Of a stretch of DNA of 64,000 nt, positions 17,233 through 27,197 are shown one piece after another. The stretch comes from SCBR16-9 sp964537975 (GTDB taxonomy: Bacteria; Hydrogenedentota; Hydrogenedentia; Hydrogenedentales; SCBR16-9): NCBI GenBank assembly GCA_964537975.1, contig CAZIDP010000002.1:146089-210088 (forward strand), given 5' to 3'. A program made the position numbers and the translations under genes. The notes beneath the pieces are model-generated. The model ran no database searches and was not told the origin of the DNA. It saw only the letters and a list, made by a program, of their open reading frames with translations. Position 1 is the stretch's first letter, and every line of letters starts with the position of its first letter.

Positions 17233-19044
17233 TCAATTCACCTGAATATTTGATGCTTCACGGCTTTCGTGCTGGTCCATCTTTGCGACCACAAATTGAA
17301 ACTGGCGCTGATATAATCCCTGGTATAAGCCTTTGTACTTGATTAGTTCCTGATGAGTACCAGATTCGACAAGCTTTCCTGACTGCAATACTATAATACT
17401 GTCAGCACTTATAATGGTAGAGAGACGGTGGGCAATAATAAATGTTGTTTTACCCACCATCAGACGTTCCATGGCATCTTGTATTAACTCCTCTGATTCC
17501 GAGTCCAGAGCTGAGGTAGGCTCATCAAGTATAATAATACGCGGGTTCGTCAGAAATGCGCGAGCAATAGTGATTCGCTGCTTCTGTCCCCCGGAAAGAA
17601 AACCGCCGCGTTCACCGACTTCTGTGTTTAGTTTGTCAGGCAGCTCTTGTATGAATGACCAGGCATTCGCTGCCTTGCAGGCTTCAATCAAAGTCGGGTC
17701 ATCGGCTTTCGGACTGCCATATAAAATATTTTCCCGGATAGTCCCGCTGAAAAGTATCGGGTCTTGCAACACCATACCGATATGCTGTCGTAATGAATTA
17801 AGTTTCAAGTCACGTACATTATGATCATCGATTAAAATCTGTCCGGAAGTAGGATCATAAAATCGTGGAATCATACTTATCAGCGTACTTTTACCCGAAC
17901 CACTCGGTCCAACGATGGCTATTCGTTGCCCCGGTTCAGCAGTAAAACTGATATCACGAAGTACGGGTTCATCAGGAGTATAGGCAAAGGAGACGTTTTC
18001 AAAAGTAACCTTCCCTGTAGCCTCTTCTAATTCGATAGCGTCATTTTTTTCGACAATGTCAGACTTCTGATCCATAATCTCGAAAATACGGTCCAACGCT
18101 GCCATGGAATTGGCAAATACCACATTCAATTCAGAAAGACGTTGTAAAGGCAAATACAACGGTCCCAGATACAAGGTAAATGCCACCAGTTGCCCTACTG
18201 TGAGTTCACCATGAATAATCCGATAGCCACCATACATCAACACAATCAATGGAGCCAGATTCGTTAGAACACCAGTCACAAACATGTTTATGCTCTGGAA
18301 GAGATGAGTCAACATTGCCTTGGAGAAAATGCGTTCGGAATCATTATAAAACCGCTTATCTTCACGGCCTTCCTGGGTGAATGCATGGACAACTACATTT
18401 CCCATTATTTTTTCACTGGCATTTCCAGAGAGATTCGCGATCTCCTCCTGTACCTGATAACTCGAGGATCTGATACGTCCTTGCAACTGATGAAAGAAAA
18501 ATATGTAAATCGGGAATGTCGCCAATGCGACAAAGGTCAGTGACACATCTTTGTACAATAAGATTCCGACAATAACAATTATTGCTGTGCCATCCATCCA
18601 GACATTGGTCAGAGCACTTCCCACCAGGTTTTGTGTAAGTTGTATATCACTGATTAAGCGGCTGATAATTTCGCCAGATTTATTACGGCTGAAAAATGAA
18701 GTTGACATGCGCAAAATGTTGTAGTACAGGTCACAGCGCAAATCAAATACAGAACGATGTCCAGCTTTGGCAGCAAAATAATGCCGCACAAAGACCCATG
18801 GCCCAAAAACTGTTACCAGCAACAGCATCATACCGCCTATATAAAACAGAAGTTCATTCCATTTCTCATCGGCACTCATCTCTGCGTTCAGAAACACATC
18901 ATCAATCAGATACCCTATTATTAAAGGGATCATTAATGGCAGTGTAAACTTAACTATACCCCCTAATACAGCCAGAACGAGATAGTGGGTATACGGCTTA
19001 ACGTATTTTAAAAACCGGAAAAAATTATTAGCTCTCTTTTCCAT
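17233..19044 (-). CDS. ABC exporter, fused permease-ATPase (MsbA/LmrA type)
   Basis: Half-size ABC exporter that works as a homodimer in the inner membrane. Residues about 20-315 form the six-helix type 1 exporter domain, and residues 346-585 the ATPase: Walker A GPSGSGKST at 379-387, signature LSGGQ at 483-487, Walker B IIILDEP at 503-509, D-loop SALD, and the switch histidine in IIAHRLSTI. Length 603 is typical. Lipid A/lipid export (MsbA-like) or multidrug export are the usual roles, but substrate cannot be read from the sequence. Start ATG 19044 has only a weak TGAG upstream. Confidence 0.9.
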   Translation of the reverse strand: MEKRANNFFRFLKYVKPYTHYLVLAVLGGIVKFTLPLMIPLIIGYLIDDVFLNAEMSADEKWNELLFYIGGMMLLLVTVFGPWVFVRHYFAAKAGHRSVFDLRCDLYYNILRMSTSFFSRNKSGEIISRLISDIQLTQNLVGSALTNVWMDGTAIIVIVGILLYKDVSLTFVALATFPIYIFFFHQLQGRIRSSSYQVQEEIANLSGNASEKIMGNVVVHAFTQEGREDKRFYNDSERIFSKAMLTHLFQSINMFVTGVLTNLAPLIVLMYGGYRIIHGELTVGQLVAFTLYLGPLYLPLQRLSELNVVFANSMAALDRIFEIMDQKSDIVEKNDAIELEEATGKVTFENVSFAYTPDEPVLRDISFTAEPGQRIAIVGPSGSGKSTLISMIPRFYDPTSGQILIDDHNVRDLKLNSLRQHIGMVLQDPILFSGTIRENILYGSPKADDPTLIEACKAANAWSFIQELPDKLNTEVGERGGFLSGGQKQRITIARAFLTNPRIIILDEPTSALDSESEELIQDAMERLMVGKTTFIIAHRLSTIISADSIIVLQSGKLVESGTHQELIKYKGLYQGLYQRQFQFVVAKMDQHESREASNIQVN

Positions 19045-19319
19045 TGATATAACTCATTGAATACAGTTAAGGCGATTGGTGTAGCACAAAATTTTATTTA
19101 AAAAAATAAAATGGCATAGACCAAATGCAGATAAGGAAGAAAAGTTAGCAGCAGTAAGTAAAGCACCACATTGGATTCAGTCTACCATATGCACGAATAC
19201 AATCTATAATATAAAGCAGTATTATCAGGATGCAGCACAATTTAATTCAATTAACAATCCTATTTTTTCTAATTACCAATCTAATAGACAAATATCAGTT
19301 TATTACTGCTGCGTTTTTG

Positions 19320-20621
19320 TTAACTGTCCTGTTTATTGGCCAAAAAATGCTTGTGAAGGTCCTCAATTTGTGAGTCATCCATAGATATCAATGATCCGAG
19401 AGACATTGCATTGATTAATGAGCGTGCGGTAAATTCTGCAACTTCAAGACGATCATAAGCTTCCAGAAGAGATGTTCCTGTAGCCATGATCGCATCATTC
19501 TCCAGTAGGATGACCGGACATTCCTCGGAAATAACCGATGCCAGCTTGTGATCCTCGGAAAATTGCGAACCATATGGAAACTTGGGGACATCACGTAACA
19601 TTATGTAACTTTCCGGTATGGTGCGGGTATCAAAGATTTTCTCTGTAACACAAAAAGCGGTGACATTGTGTGCTTGTGCCGATATTATTGATTTTATATG
19701 AGGGTGTTCTTCATAAATAGTTTTGTGAAGCACAACGGATCGGCTCGGTAACTTACCTGCCTCACGCCTGCCTTCGTTCACAAGCACTATATCTTCTTCT
19801 TCGATATGTCGCCGATCGACACCAAAAGGTGTTATGAGGAATGAATCAGGTGTTAATCGGGTGGACAACGTGCCTTCTGTACTGGTCATGATGTGTTGTT
19901 CATAAGCGCGGTGTATGATCTCACACATGAACTTGCGTAATTTCTTCTCTTTGTTGCTGTGACGCTCCGGCGTGTATTCCGGCAGAAAATGACGATTATG
20001 TCGGAACATTTTGATCTGCTGGTCACTGAGCACTTTGTATTCACCAAGAATTTTAGCCTTGATTATCAGTCTGGCACAGAAGTCAAGGGTTTCGAAGCGC
20101 TGAAATGCTTGAAGCAGTGATTTACCCCCGCATACCACACCATGGTTCTCGAGTAAAACAACGTCATAGCCGCTCTCAAAAGTTTGCGCTATCTTTTCAC
20201 CCAGCTCAGGACTCCCCGGTAAGGCATAGGGTGCATAACCGACATTACCACATACTGCCTCTGCTTGCGGTAGAATGTGGGTGTTGGGAATCATCCGCAC
20301 AATACTGAAAGCTACCAATGCAGCAGGATGGGCATGTATAATTGCCTTTATATCTGGACGCGCATTGTATATAGCCTTGTGGAATGGATACTCAGATGAA
20401 GGCCGGTGCAAGCCTCGAATTTCACCATTTGACTTGACGCGTACAATATCCTGCGGGCGAAGTGTGCCCTTATCAATTCCTGCGGGGCTGATCCACATAT
20501 CGTTGTTGTCGTCCAAAATTGACATATTGCCACCCGAAGTAGTGGTCATTCCGCCTGAATAGACACGGCTCATAAACATACCAATTTGATCACAGGGATG
20601 CATCAATTCATACTTCATCAT
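19320..20621 (-). CDS. Tandem class II aldolase/adducin-like protein with degenerate second half
   Basis: Two class II aldolase/adducin domains in one 433-residue chain. The first (about 3-200) has the zinc set of the FucA/AraD family: E77 in SSEYPFH, H96 and H98 in IIHAHPA and H160 in LLENHG, plus TTTSGGNMS for phosphate binding. The second (about 228-425) repeats the same fold (MTSTEGTLS, LHKTIY, VILLEND) but the ligand positions read S314, Q316 and D376, so metal binding is lost. Start ATG 20621 follows AAAGGA. It probably cleaves or epimerises a phosphorylated sugar, with the second half structural or regulatory. It stands alone on the minus strand. Confidence 0.85.
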   Translation of the reverse strand: MMKYELMHPCDQIGMFMSRVYSGGMTTTSGGNMSILDDNNDMWISPAGIDKGTLRPQDIVRVKSNGEIRGLHRPSSEYPFHKAIYNARPDIKAIIHAHPAALVAFSIVRMIPNTHILPQAEAVCGNVGYAPYALPGSPELGEKIAQTFESGYDVVLLENHGVVCGGKSLLQAFQRFETLDFCARLIIKAKILGEYKVLSDQQIKMFRHNRHFLPEYTPERHSNKEKKLRKFMCEIIHRAYEQHIMTSTEGTLSTRLTPDSFLITPFGVDRRHIEEEDIVLVNEGRREAGKLPSRSVVLHKTIYEEHPHIKSIISAQAHNVTAFCVTEKIFDTRTIPESYIMLRDVPKFPYGSQFSEDHKLASVISEECPVILLENDAIMATGTSLLEAYDRLEVAEFTARSLINAMSLGSLISMDDSQIEDLHKHFLANKQDS

Positions 20622-20773
20622 GGCAAATTATCCTTTATCTAAAATAAACGTATATTTTTCACTTGTCATATTCTGCAATTGAACCTTGGCTACTGGCAAG
20701 ACAATTCATTAACTTGTGGAGATATAATACCAGATAATGATGAACCAAAACATCAGCAAAAAGTGAGAATGAT

Positions 20774-21382
20774 ATGATTTGCGTCTTGAATTTGTTTTTT
20801 AACCAACGTATTTTGACAAAGTTTATGTATGGGTATTGCTTGTTAATATGCTTGTTATGTGGCTGTAACCAAAGCCCGCATGATGTTGTCGCACGAGGCG
20901 AAATTGATGTATTGCTCGAAATGCTTGAGAAATCTCCAGAACGGGTTCATGAAACCAATCACCTCGGCAAAACGCCTTTACACTACGCAGTCAGCTATAA
21001 GCAAACAGAAGGTATGACATTACTTCTAAGAAACAATGCCGATGTTGACGCACAAGACATCACAGGTATGACTCCACTGCATGTCGCAGCCATGTTGGGA
21101 CGTCATGATGAAGCAGTATTGCTGTTGGAGCATGGTGCCAACGTGCTGGTCGAAGATAAATTTGGAGACACACCGTTGCACACTGCCGCAATCCATGGTC
21201 AAGGACATATGGTTCCTGTTTTTTATCGTGCAGGCGTGACCTTAATCCATTCTAACGCTTCAGGTAAAACACCTCTTGATTTGGCAATTAAGCACAGACA
21301 TGACCGTTTGGCAAGCATGCTGGCTGAGCGTATGCAGATTGAATTATCAAATTATATTACCCCATCAACAGATAACTCTTGA
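20774..21382 (+). CDS. Ankyrin-repeat lipoprotein
   Basis: A 202-residue lipoprotein: hydrophobic YGYCLLICLLCGC gives a lipobox with C31, so the mature protein is anchored and faces the periplasm. The rest is ankyrin repeats, with clear consensus in GKTPLHYAVSYKQTEGMTLLL, GMTPLHVAAMLGRHDEAVLLL, GDTPLHTAAIHGQG and GKTPLDLAIKHRHDRLASML. Ankyrin repeats mediate protein binding; there is no catalytic domain and the partner is unknown. The frame opens at ATG 20774; the downstream M18 would also leave a signal sequence. The EamA transporter begins 30 bases later. Confidence 0.85.
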   Translation: MICVLNLFFNQRILTKFMYGYCLLICLLCGCNQSPHDVVARGEIDVLLEMLEKSPERVHETNHLGKTPLHYAVSYKQTEGMTLLLRNNADVDAQDITGMTPLHVAAMLGRHDEAVLLLEHGANVLVEDKFGDTPLHTAAIHGQGHMVPVFYRAGVTLIHSNASGKTPLDLAIKHRHDRLASMLAERMQIELSNYITPSTDNS

Positions 21383-21412
21383 TTTTTCATCTATGATGTT
21401 TGGCATTTCAAA

Positions 21413-22330
21413 ATGACAAGTGAAACAAAAGGTTTCATTTATCTGGTAATTGGGATCGCTCTTTGGAGTACCGCAGAAGTGGTTATCCGGAGTGTGAACG
21501 AGGTTGTTCCGCCCATTTTTCTGGCTTGGTTCCGTTTTACATTGGGCGGTGTGGTCTTGCTTGGGTTGTTACCCATGGAATTGAAACGTCGCAATCTGCG
21601 CATTACACCAAAAATAGTGCTACATGCAAGCTGGATGTCACTCCTCGGCATTGTGAGCTGCGGTATAACATTTCAAATGGCTTTAATACATGCGGGCGCT
21701 GGTGTAGTCGCGACAACATTCGGAGCCGCTCCGGTCATGGTATTTGTTTTCTCACGCATTTTTTTGGGCGACCCCATGACATGGCCCCGATTTTTGGGTG
21801 TCGTTAGCGGTTTTATTGGTATTTGCGTATTGGCCTTGAGTCAGCAATCAGCGACTTTCAGCTACATAGGCCTTGGTTATACGCTCATAAACACATTGTG
21901 TTTTGCCTTGTTTACAGTTTTTGTTAAGAAGTATGCTGGCCAGTATGGAGGATTGCCCATTACGGCACTATGTTTCTTGTTTGGTGCGGTGTACATGTTC
22001 CCGTTAATATTCTGGGAAGGCAAAACCGAAATCATATCCAGTTGGTCTGCATTTGGAGAAGTGGCAATACCGGTTACCTATCTGGCCATTGGGACAACAG
22101 GCTTTGCTTATTTATTTTATTTCATGGGGTTGGAAAAGGTCGATGCAACCAGGGCAATCAGTGTTATTTTATTAAAGCCTCCTTTGGCCACCTTATTGGC
22201 CTGGCTGACATTGAGCGAGCAGATCACCTGGAATTTGGCTCTATCAATGATGTTGATTTTGGGCGGCTTGTACATGGTCAACCTAATGAGCCGCTTACAA
22301 CTTTTGAAAAAGCTGAGGCACTTTACATAA
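21413..22330 (+). CDS. DMT superfamily (EamA) transporter
   Basis: Inner-membrane transporter with ten predicted hydrophobic helices arranged as two EamA repeats (residues about 6-140 and 155-295). Recognisable features are LVIGIALWSTAEVVIR at the N-terminus, FTLGGVVLLGLLP, the loop FGAAPVMVFVFSRIFLGD closing the first repeat, and LKPPLATLLAWLTLSEQITWN in the second. Members export amino acids, metabolites or drugs; the substrate cannot be named. It follows the ankyrin lipoprotein by 30 bases without a clear ribosome site. Confidence 0.88.
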   Translation: MTSETKGFIYLVIGIALWSTAEVVIRSVNEVVPPIFLAWFRFTLGGVVLLGLLPMELKRRNLRITPKIVLHASWMSLLGIVSCGITFQMALIHAGAGVVATTFGAAPVMVFVFSRIFLGDPMTWPRFLGVVSGFIGICVLALSQQSATFSYIGLGYTLINTLCFALFTVFVKKYAGQYGGLPITALCFLFGAVYMFPLIFWEGKTEIISSWSAFGEVAIPVTYLAIGTTGFAYLFYFMGLEKVDATRAISVILLKPPLATLLAWLTLSEQITWNLALSMMLILGGLYMVNLMSRLQLLKKLRHFT

Positions 22331-22424
22331 CTGAATATAGTAATCAAAAAATTTTGCATACCATATTTTGTGTTTTTATACAGATTTCAGTAAGATAGTT
22401 GTACGCTTGGCATGGAAAGTGAAA

Positions 22425-22889
22425 ATGGGAAACTCGAAATCAAAGACTGTCGTGATTCATACAGACGGTGGGTGTGAACCGAATCCAGGAGTTGGCGGAT
22501 GGGCAGCAGTTTTGCAATATGGTGATTCTATCAAAGAATTGTCTGGTGCACATCCTGAGACCACCAACAACCGAATGGAAATGACGGCAGCGATTGAAGC
22601 CTTAACTGCACTGAAGCGGCCTTGTCATGTGCGTTTGCACACCGATTCAGAATATTTGAAACGGGGCATAACTGAATGGATGCCCAATTGGAAACGTAAT
22701 AATTGGCAACGGGGCAAAAAACCTGTTAAGAATCTGGACCTCTGGATGACACTTGATAATTTGGTCAGTAAGCACACAATTGAATGGTGTTGGGTAAAGG
22801 GGCATGACGGAAATGAACTGAATGAACGTTGTGATGAACTTGCAAGTGATGCAATTCGTGCATTACTCATACAACAGCAACAATGCTGA
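22425..22889 (+). CDS. rnhA: Ribonuclease HI
   Basis: RNase HI cuts RNA in RNA-DNA hybrids, removing primers and R-loops. The four carboxylates are visible: D14 in HTDGGCEPNPG, Glu in NNRMEMTA, Asp in HTDSEYLKRGI and the last Asp in NERCDELA; the basic handle region is PNWKRNNWQRGKKPVKN. The frame is open from ATG 22368, but ATG 22425 puts the start directly before the first strand, as in the family, and gives 154 residues, the usual length. It sits between the EamA transporter and the sensor kinase on the same strand. Confidence 0.93.
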   Translation: MGNSKSKTVVIHTDGGCEPNPGVGGWAAVLQYGDSIKELSGAHPETTNNRMEMTAAIEALTALKRPCHVRLHTDSEYLKRGITEWMPNWKRNNWQRGKKPVKNLDLWMTLDNLVSKHTIEWCWVKGHDGNELNERCDELASDAIRALLIQQQQC

Positions 22890-22953
22890 CTGGCACAAGA
22901 ATAATTTTGCAGATATACCTGTATAACGCATCAAGTGAGGTGCTGTATCTTCT

Positions 22954-25743
22954 ATGATTCGGCCAAGATATCCTGGAAAACGACTTTTATTGTATCTTAT
23001 CCCTATCCTGATAGGAATGGGAGGGGTGCGCTTTTCGCAAGAACTGGACGATATCGCACTACGCATCATAGTGTTGATTATGTCGGTGGCCATTCCTGTA
23101 TTTTCGGGGGGAAATCTGCTTGCCCGATACAAAACCAGTCTTATAGAACGGATATACCTGTTTGCCGGGGTGGTGATGTTGACCTTGGGTGCATTCGTTA
23201 GTGTGTCTGGCATTTCAGAAACCTTGATGGCAGAAGCTATGGTTACTGAAGAGATTGCCAACATCTCACGCTTGCTGGGTATGTTCAGTCTGTTATTGGG
23301 GTTGTTTGTAATTCTGTTCAGTGTGATTCGAACGCGTGAAGATATAGAAGAATATGGGGGGCGCTTTTGGCATTTGGCAGAACATATGTCAGAAGGCTTT
23401 ATTCTGACTGCTGCAAATGGCCGAATTACCCTGGTTAACAAGCAGTTCCTGGAAATGTTCGGGCTGTCAGAAGATGAAGTTCGTGGTAAAACCATTTTTG
23501 AAATCGCTGATGATTGCAGTATAAAAAACGTCGATGAAATCATGGAAACGCGATCACAAGGTTTACCATCAGAATATCTGGTAACCCATCATGTGCAAGG
23601 AGAGGAACGACGGTTCTGGTTTAAGGGCAAACCAATTATGGACCGTTACGGGCATCATACAGCCAATTTGGCAACGGTACGGGATGTAACCGAGCAACAT
23701 CGATTAACCCAGCGTGTTGAACGATATGCTGAAGGTTTGCAACACCTGGTTGAAGAACAAACCCAGAAATTGTTGCATTCTGAAGAGCGTTTTCGTCAGT
23801 TATTACTGTCTATGAACGAAGGATTCATTACGATTAATGCAGGACACCAGGTACGATTTGCCAATGCAACAATCTGTAAATTATTGGGAGTTAAACAAGA
23901 AGAACTAATTGGACGAGATATTCTCAATTATATCGAAGCTCAGGGACGTTCTCAATTACTCAGCATTCTGGCCCAAGGTGAAAGTCTGAGCCGATCTGAT
24001 TCTCGGCAAGAATTAAATCTGGTACGAAAAGATGGCAGCCAGGTGCCAGTATTATTGGCTGTAGCATTTATACGCGACCCAGCCATGTCAGAATTGCTCT
24101 ACTCGTTGGTGTTGACCAGTGTACAAGAACTAAAAAATATGCAGCATCAACTCGAGCAACGCGCCAGAGAACTGGAATTGGCCAATGAAGAACTAATGTC
24201 CCATGGTCGGGCCAAAGACAGCTTTTTATCGAATGTCAGCCATGAATTACGCACACCCCTCAGTACAATCCAGGGTTACGTAGAAATGTTGTCTGGCAAT
24301 AGTTTGGGCACATTAAACACACAACAATTACATGCGGTTAGGGTCATGGGACGAAACGTTGATCGCATTATTGGTCACATAAACGAGATTATTGATTTCA
24401 GCCGAATGGAAATTCGAGGCGTACTGGTCAATTGGGGGCTATTTTATCCTACTCAGTTGGTTCAGGAATGCGTAGCTTCAGTTCACCCACAGGCACTTGA
24501 AAAAAGTGTGTCTGTGTTTGTTAATGATCATGGTAATGTCATGCCAATTTGGGGAGATCGTGAAAAATTAGGGCAGGTGATCAGTATATTGTTAAACAAT
24601 GCCGTTAAATTCACTGAACCAGATGGTACCGTAGAAATAGAAATATCAACCCAGGACGATCATACTGTCCTATTTTCGGTACGAGACACCGGTATTGGCA
24701 TTGATCCAGCTTACCATAAACGAGTTTTTGACAAGTTCTTTCAGGTTGATGCTTCAATGACACGCAAGTACGAAGGAACGGGTATTGGTTTGTCGATTGC
24801 TAAAAGTATTGTAGAAAGTCATCAGGGAAGAATTGAACTCAAGAGCGAAGTTGGAGGTGGTAGTACATTTTCAGTAGTTCTGGAACATGCCTTGCTCTCT
24901 TCCAGTCCATCTGAACTTTTAGCTGAGTCATTTGTACCCGGGTTTTATTGTCTTGTGATTACAGAAGATTTGATACTATATGAAGTACTTAAAGATATAT
25001 GTAATTCTGTGAATGTTCAAACAGATAACATTAAAAATCCATATGACAGTCTTCGCCAAATCGAACGCATGGATATCCATTGTATACTACTACATACGAT
25101 TGGACCTGACGACAAATGGTTGCAGATAATCAGCGTGTTGCGGGAACACCCAATTGCTTTTGAGATTCCCATTGTATTGATTACCGAATCAAAATCCCGC
25201 CGTCTGGTCGATTCCAGTCCAATGTGGAGCAAAGTGCTTTTTTGTATAATGCCTTTTACCGCAGATGCATTACTCAGTATTTTACTAAAGATACAAGAAA
25301 AATCTGACATCAGCTCGTCTTATTCACTTCCAGATACTTCTGCAATAAAAGAAGATACACCAACCGTGCTGATAATTGATGCAGACCCGGGAATTCAGGA
25401 ATGGATTGAAATGGCACTTTCACAACGACATATTCGTTGTTTTTCTGCAACTTCACCTCAAGAAGCAATTGAAATATCTCAAAATACTGCACCAGATATT
25501 GTATTCCTTGATGTAAATCTATCTGCTGAACGTACAATAGACCACATAAATTTGTTGCAATCGAATCCTGAATTGCGTAAAGTGCCGATCGTAGCTATGA
25601 CAGGGCAATCCAATCAAGCCCTGATTAACAATGATGTCGATGGTATCCTGTCTAAACCTTTTCAAATAGAAGATTTTGTAGCGACAATAGACAATGTTTT
25701 AAAAAATCATAATCAAGATATTGCTAGTGCAACCACAGACTAA
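22954..25743 (+). CDS. Hybrid sensor histidine kinase with two PAS domains and two receiver domains
   Basis: Membrane-anchored hybrid kinase, 929 residues. Residues about 8-128 hold several hydrophobic helices without a large periplasmic loop, so it probably senses a membrane or internal signal. Two PAS domains follow (about 133-250 and 275-395, each starting near EGFI), a coiled linker, the HisKA box with H430 in VSHELRTP, and the ATPase with NNAVKFT, DTGIGI and GTGIGLSIAKS. The first C-terminal receiver-like domain (about 665-775) lacks a phosphoacceptor Asp. The second (805-920) is intact: acidic DADP, D853 in FLDVNLS, T in AMTGQ, K in SKPF. No response regulator gene lies beside it. Confidence 0.9.
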   Translation: MIRPRYPGKRLLLYLIPILIGMGGVRFSQELDDIALRIIVLIMSVAIPVFSGGNLLARYKTSLIERIYLFAGVVMLTLGAFVSVSGISETLMAEAMVTEEIANISRLLGMFSLLLGLFVILFSVIRTREDIEEYGGRFWHLAEHMSEGFILTAANGRITLVNKQFLEMFGLSEDEVRGKTIFEIADDCSIKNVDEIMETRSQGLPSEYLVTHHVQGEERRFWFKGKPIMDRYGHHTANLATVRDVTEQHRLTQRVERYAEGLQHLVEEQTQKLLHSEERFRQLLLSMNEGFITINAGHQVRFANATICKLLGVKQEELIGRDILNYIEAQGRSQLLSILAQGESLSRSDSRQELNLVRKDGSQVPVLLAVAFIRDPAMSELLYSLVLTSVQELKNMQHQLEQRARELELANEELMSHGRAKDSFLSNVSHELRTPLSTIQGYVEMLSGNSLGTLNTQQLHAVRVMGRNVDRIIGHINEIIDFSRMEIRGVLVNWGLFYPTQLVQECVASVHPQALEKSVSVFVNDHGNVMPIWGDREKLGQVISILLNNAVKFTEPDGTVEIEISTQDDHTVLFSVRDTGIGIDPAYHKRVFDKFFQVDASMTRKYEGTGIGLSIAKSIVESHQGRIELKSEVGGGSTFSVVLEHALLSSSPSELLAESFVPGFYCLVITEDLILYEVLKDICNSVNVQTDNIKNPYDSLRQIERMDIHCILLHTIGPDDKWLQIISVLREHPIAFEIPIVLITESKSRRLVDSSPMWSKVLFCIMPFTADALLSILLKIQEKSDISSSYSLPDTSAIKEDTPTVLIIDADPGIQEWIEMALSQRHIRCFSATSPQEAIEISQNTAPDIVFLDVNLSAERTIDHINLLQSNPELRKVPIVAMTGQSNQALINNDVDGILSKPFQIEDFVATIDNVLKNHNQDIASATTD

Positions 25744-25769
25744 TATATACGGGGAGATAACCAGATAAT

Positions 25770-26963
25770 ATGGGAATGCTTATTTACACAGGCTTGTCAC
25801 ATCTATACAAAACTTCATACGGTTTCATGCTTATGCTGATGATTACCATGCCCATCTATACAGCTTGGGGCCAATCACATCCTATCAGCACAATAACTGT
25901 AGAAGCCGAGACAGGTATGATCATTCATGAAGAAAATGCCGATATAGTCCGACCACCAGCCAGCATGGTCAAAATGATGAAAATGTTCATGGTGTCTGAA
26001 GGTGTTAATGCCGGCTTATGGGATTTACAAATGGATATAACAGTCAGTGCCCGTGCTGCATCCATGTGGGGTTCACGAATTATTTTGCGTGAAGGCGAAA
26101 CACAACCGCTTTATAAATTTATGGAAGCCATTGCTGTCGCATCTGCAAACGATGCCTCTGTCGCAGTTGCTGAAGCATTGTGGGGCAGTGAAAATGCTTA
26201 CCTCAAAGCTGCTACCCAACGTGCTCGCGAATTGGGCATGAGTAACACCACCTTTAAAACTACCAATGGATTGCCTCCAGATGATGGTGTTTCTTTTGAT
26301 GAGACTACAGCCCGCGACATGGCGACATTGGCCCGAAACTGCATTAAAGACCCACGTATAATGGCTTGGGTAGGCATGCGGGAAATGCAATTTCGACCCA
26401 CTGATGCTGTTCGCACAAGTACGAATCTTTTACTCAGCCGGATGGAAGAATGCGACGGGCTAAAAACAGGCTATATCCGGGCAGCAGGTTTTTGCATCAG
26501 CGCTACCGCTGTACGCAATGGTATTCGACTGATTACCGTTGTCATGGGTAGTCCAGATAAATGGAGCCGGTTCAATATGGCACAGGCATTGTTGGAATCC
26601 GGGTTTGAAAAAATGTCACGGCAGCGGGTGCTTGCAAGCGGTGCAGCCTTGGGCGATTACATCCCTGTAAATAATTGTGATGTTAACGAGCTTCGTTTAA
26701 TAACGCAAGATGATTTGTGGGTCACACTACCTGGTGAAAAATTGGACCAATTGGAGTTTGTTGCTGTCTACCCTGAATACCTGAATGCACCGTTATCAGC
26801 AGGAACTGTTGTTGGTCAAGTACGCGTAAAATATGAGGACAACATATTGGGAAGCATAAGCTTAACGGTACCACACGATTTGGAAGCCAAAGGTTGGTAT
26901 CTCGTAATGGCTAATGGTGAGGCGCGCTGGGAAGGCCTGAACAGGGAGCATTCCGTACAATAA
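25770..26963 (+). CDS. dacA: D-alanyl-D-alanine carboxypeptidase (PBP5/6 type)
   Basis: Serine-type D,D-carboxypeptidase (family S11) trimming the terminal D-Ala of peptidoglycan stems in the periplasm. Signal peptide about residues 14-34. Active-site motifs are S65-x-x-K68 in PASMVKMM, S125-A-N127 in VASANDAS and KTG in CDGLKTGY. The C-terminal PBP5-type beta domain (about 290-380) is present, but a classic amphipathic anchor helix is not obvious at the end. It starts 26 bases after the sensor kinase stop, preceded by GGGGAGAT somewhat far from ATG 25770, so it may be cotranscribed with the kinase. A hairpin follows at 27033. Confidence 0.92.
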   Translation: MGMLIYTGLSHLYKTSYGFMLMLMITMPIYTAWGQSHPISTITVEAETGMIIHEENADIVRPPASMVKMMKMFMVSEGVNAGLWDLQMDITVSARAASMWGSRIILREGETQPLYKFMEAIAVASANDASVAVAEALWGSENAYLKAATQRARELGMSNTTFKTTNGLPPDDGVSFDETTARDMATLARNCIKDPRIMAWVGMREMQFRPTDAVRTSTNLLLSRMEECDGLKTGYIRAAGFCISATAVRNGIRLITVVMGSPDKWSRFNMAQALLESGFEKMSRQRVLASGAALGDYIPVNNCDVNELRLITQDDLWVTLPGEKLDQLEFVAVYPEYLNAPLSAGTVVGQVRVKYEDNILGSISLTVPHDLEAKGWYLVMANGEARWEGLNREHSVQ

Positions 26964-27032
26964 TTATCTTAGCCAGAGAGGATTTGTTTGTACAAGATAC
27001 AAAATCGCGTTTTATAAGATATGCAAAATAGT

Positions 27033-27056
27033 TGAGCCCCTGCTCTCAGGGGCTCA
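27033..27056 (+). terminator. Hairpin terminator after D,D-carboxypeptidase
   Basis: A perfect 10-bp stem TGAGCCCCTG/CAGGGGCTCA with a CTCT loop, followed by TGTTTA. It lies 69 bases after the carboxypeptidase stop and between convergent genes, so it may act for both directions; the T-tract is weak. Confidence 0.75.
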
Positions 27057-27197
27057 TGTTTAAAATGCTAATTCAAGTTGGTTACACAATTGAATGTTCA
27101 TTTGGTAGCTTAGAAAACGCAAATGCAGATCGCCACGCGAAATTTATCCTGATAAAATAACTACTCAAAGCACTACGCGGTCTGGTATTTTTTGTAG

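Noticed and set aside
22863..23543. 226-codon minus-strand frame across the rnhA/kinase junction
   Set aside because: Antisense to the N-terminal membrane and PAS region of the sensor kinase; Ile/Ser/Arg-rich artefact without ribosome site.
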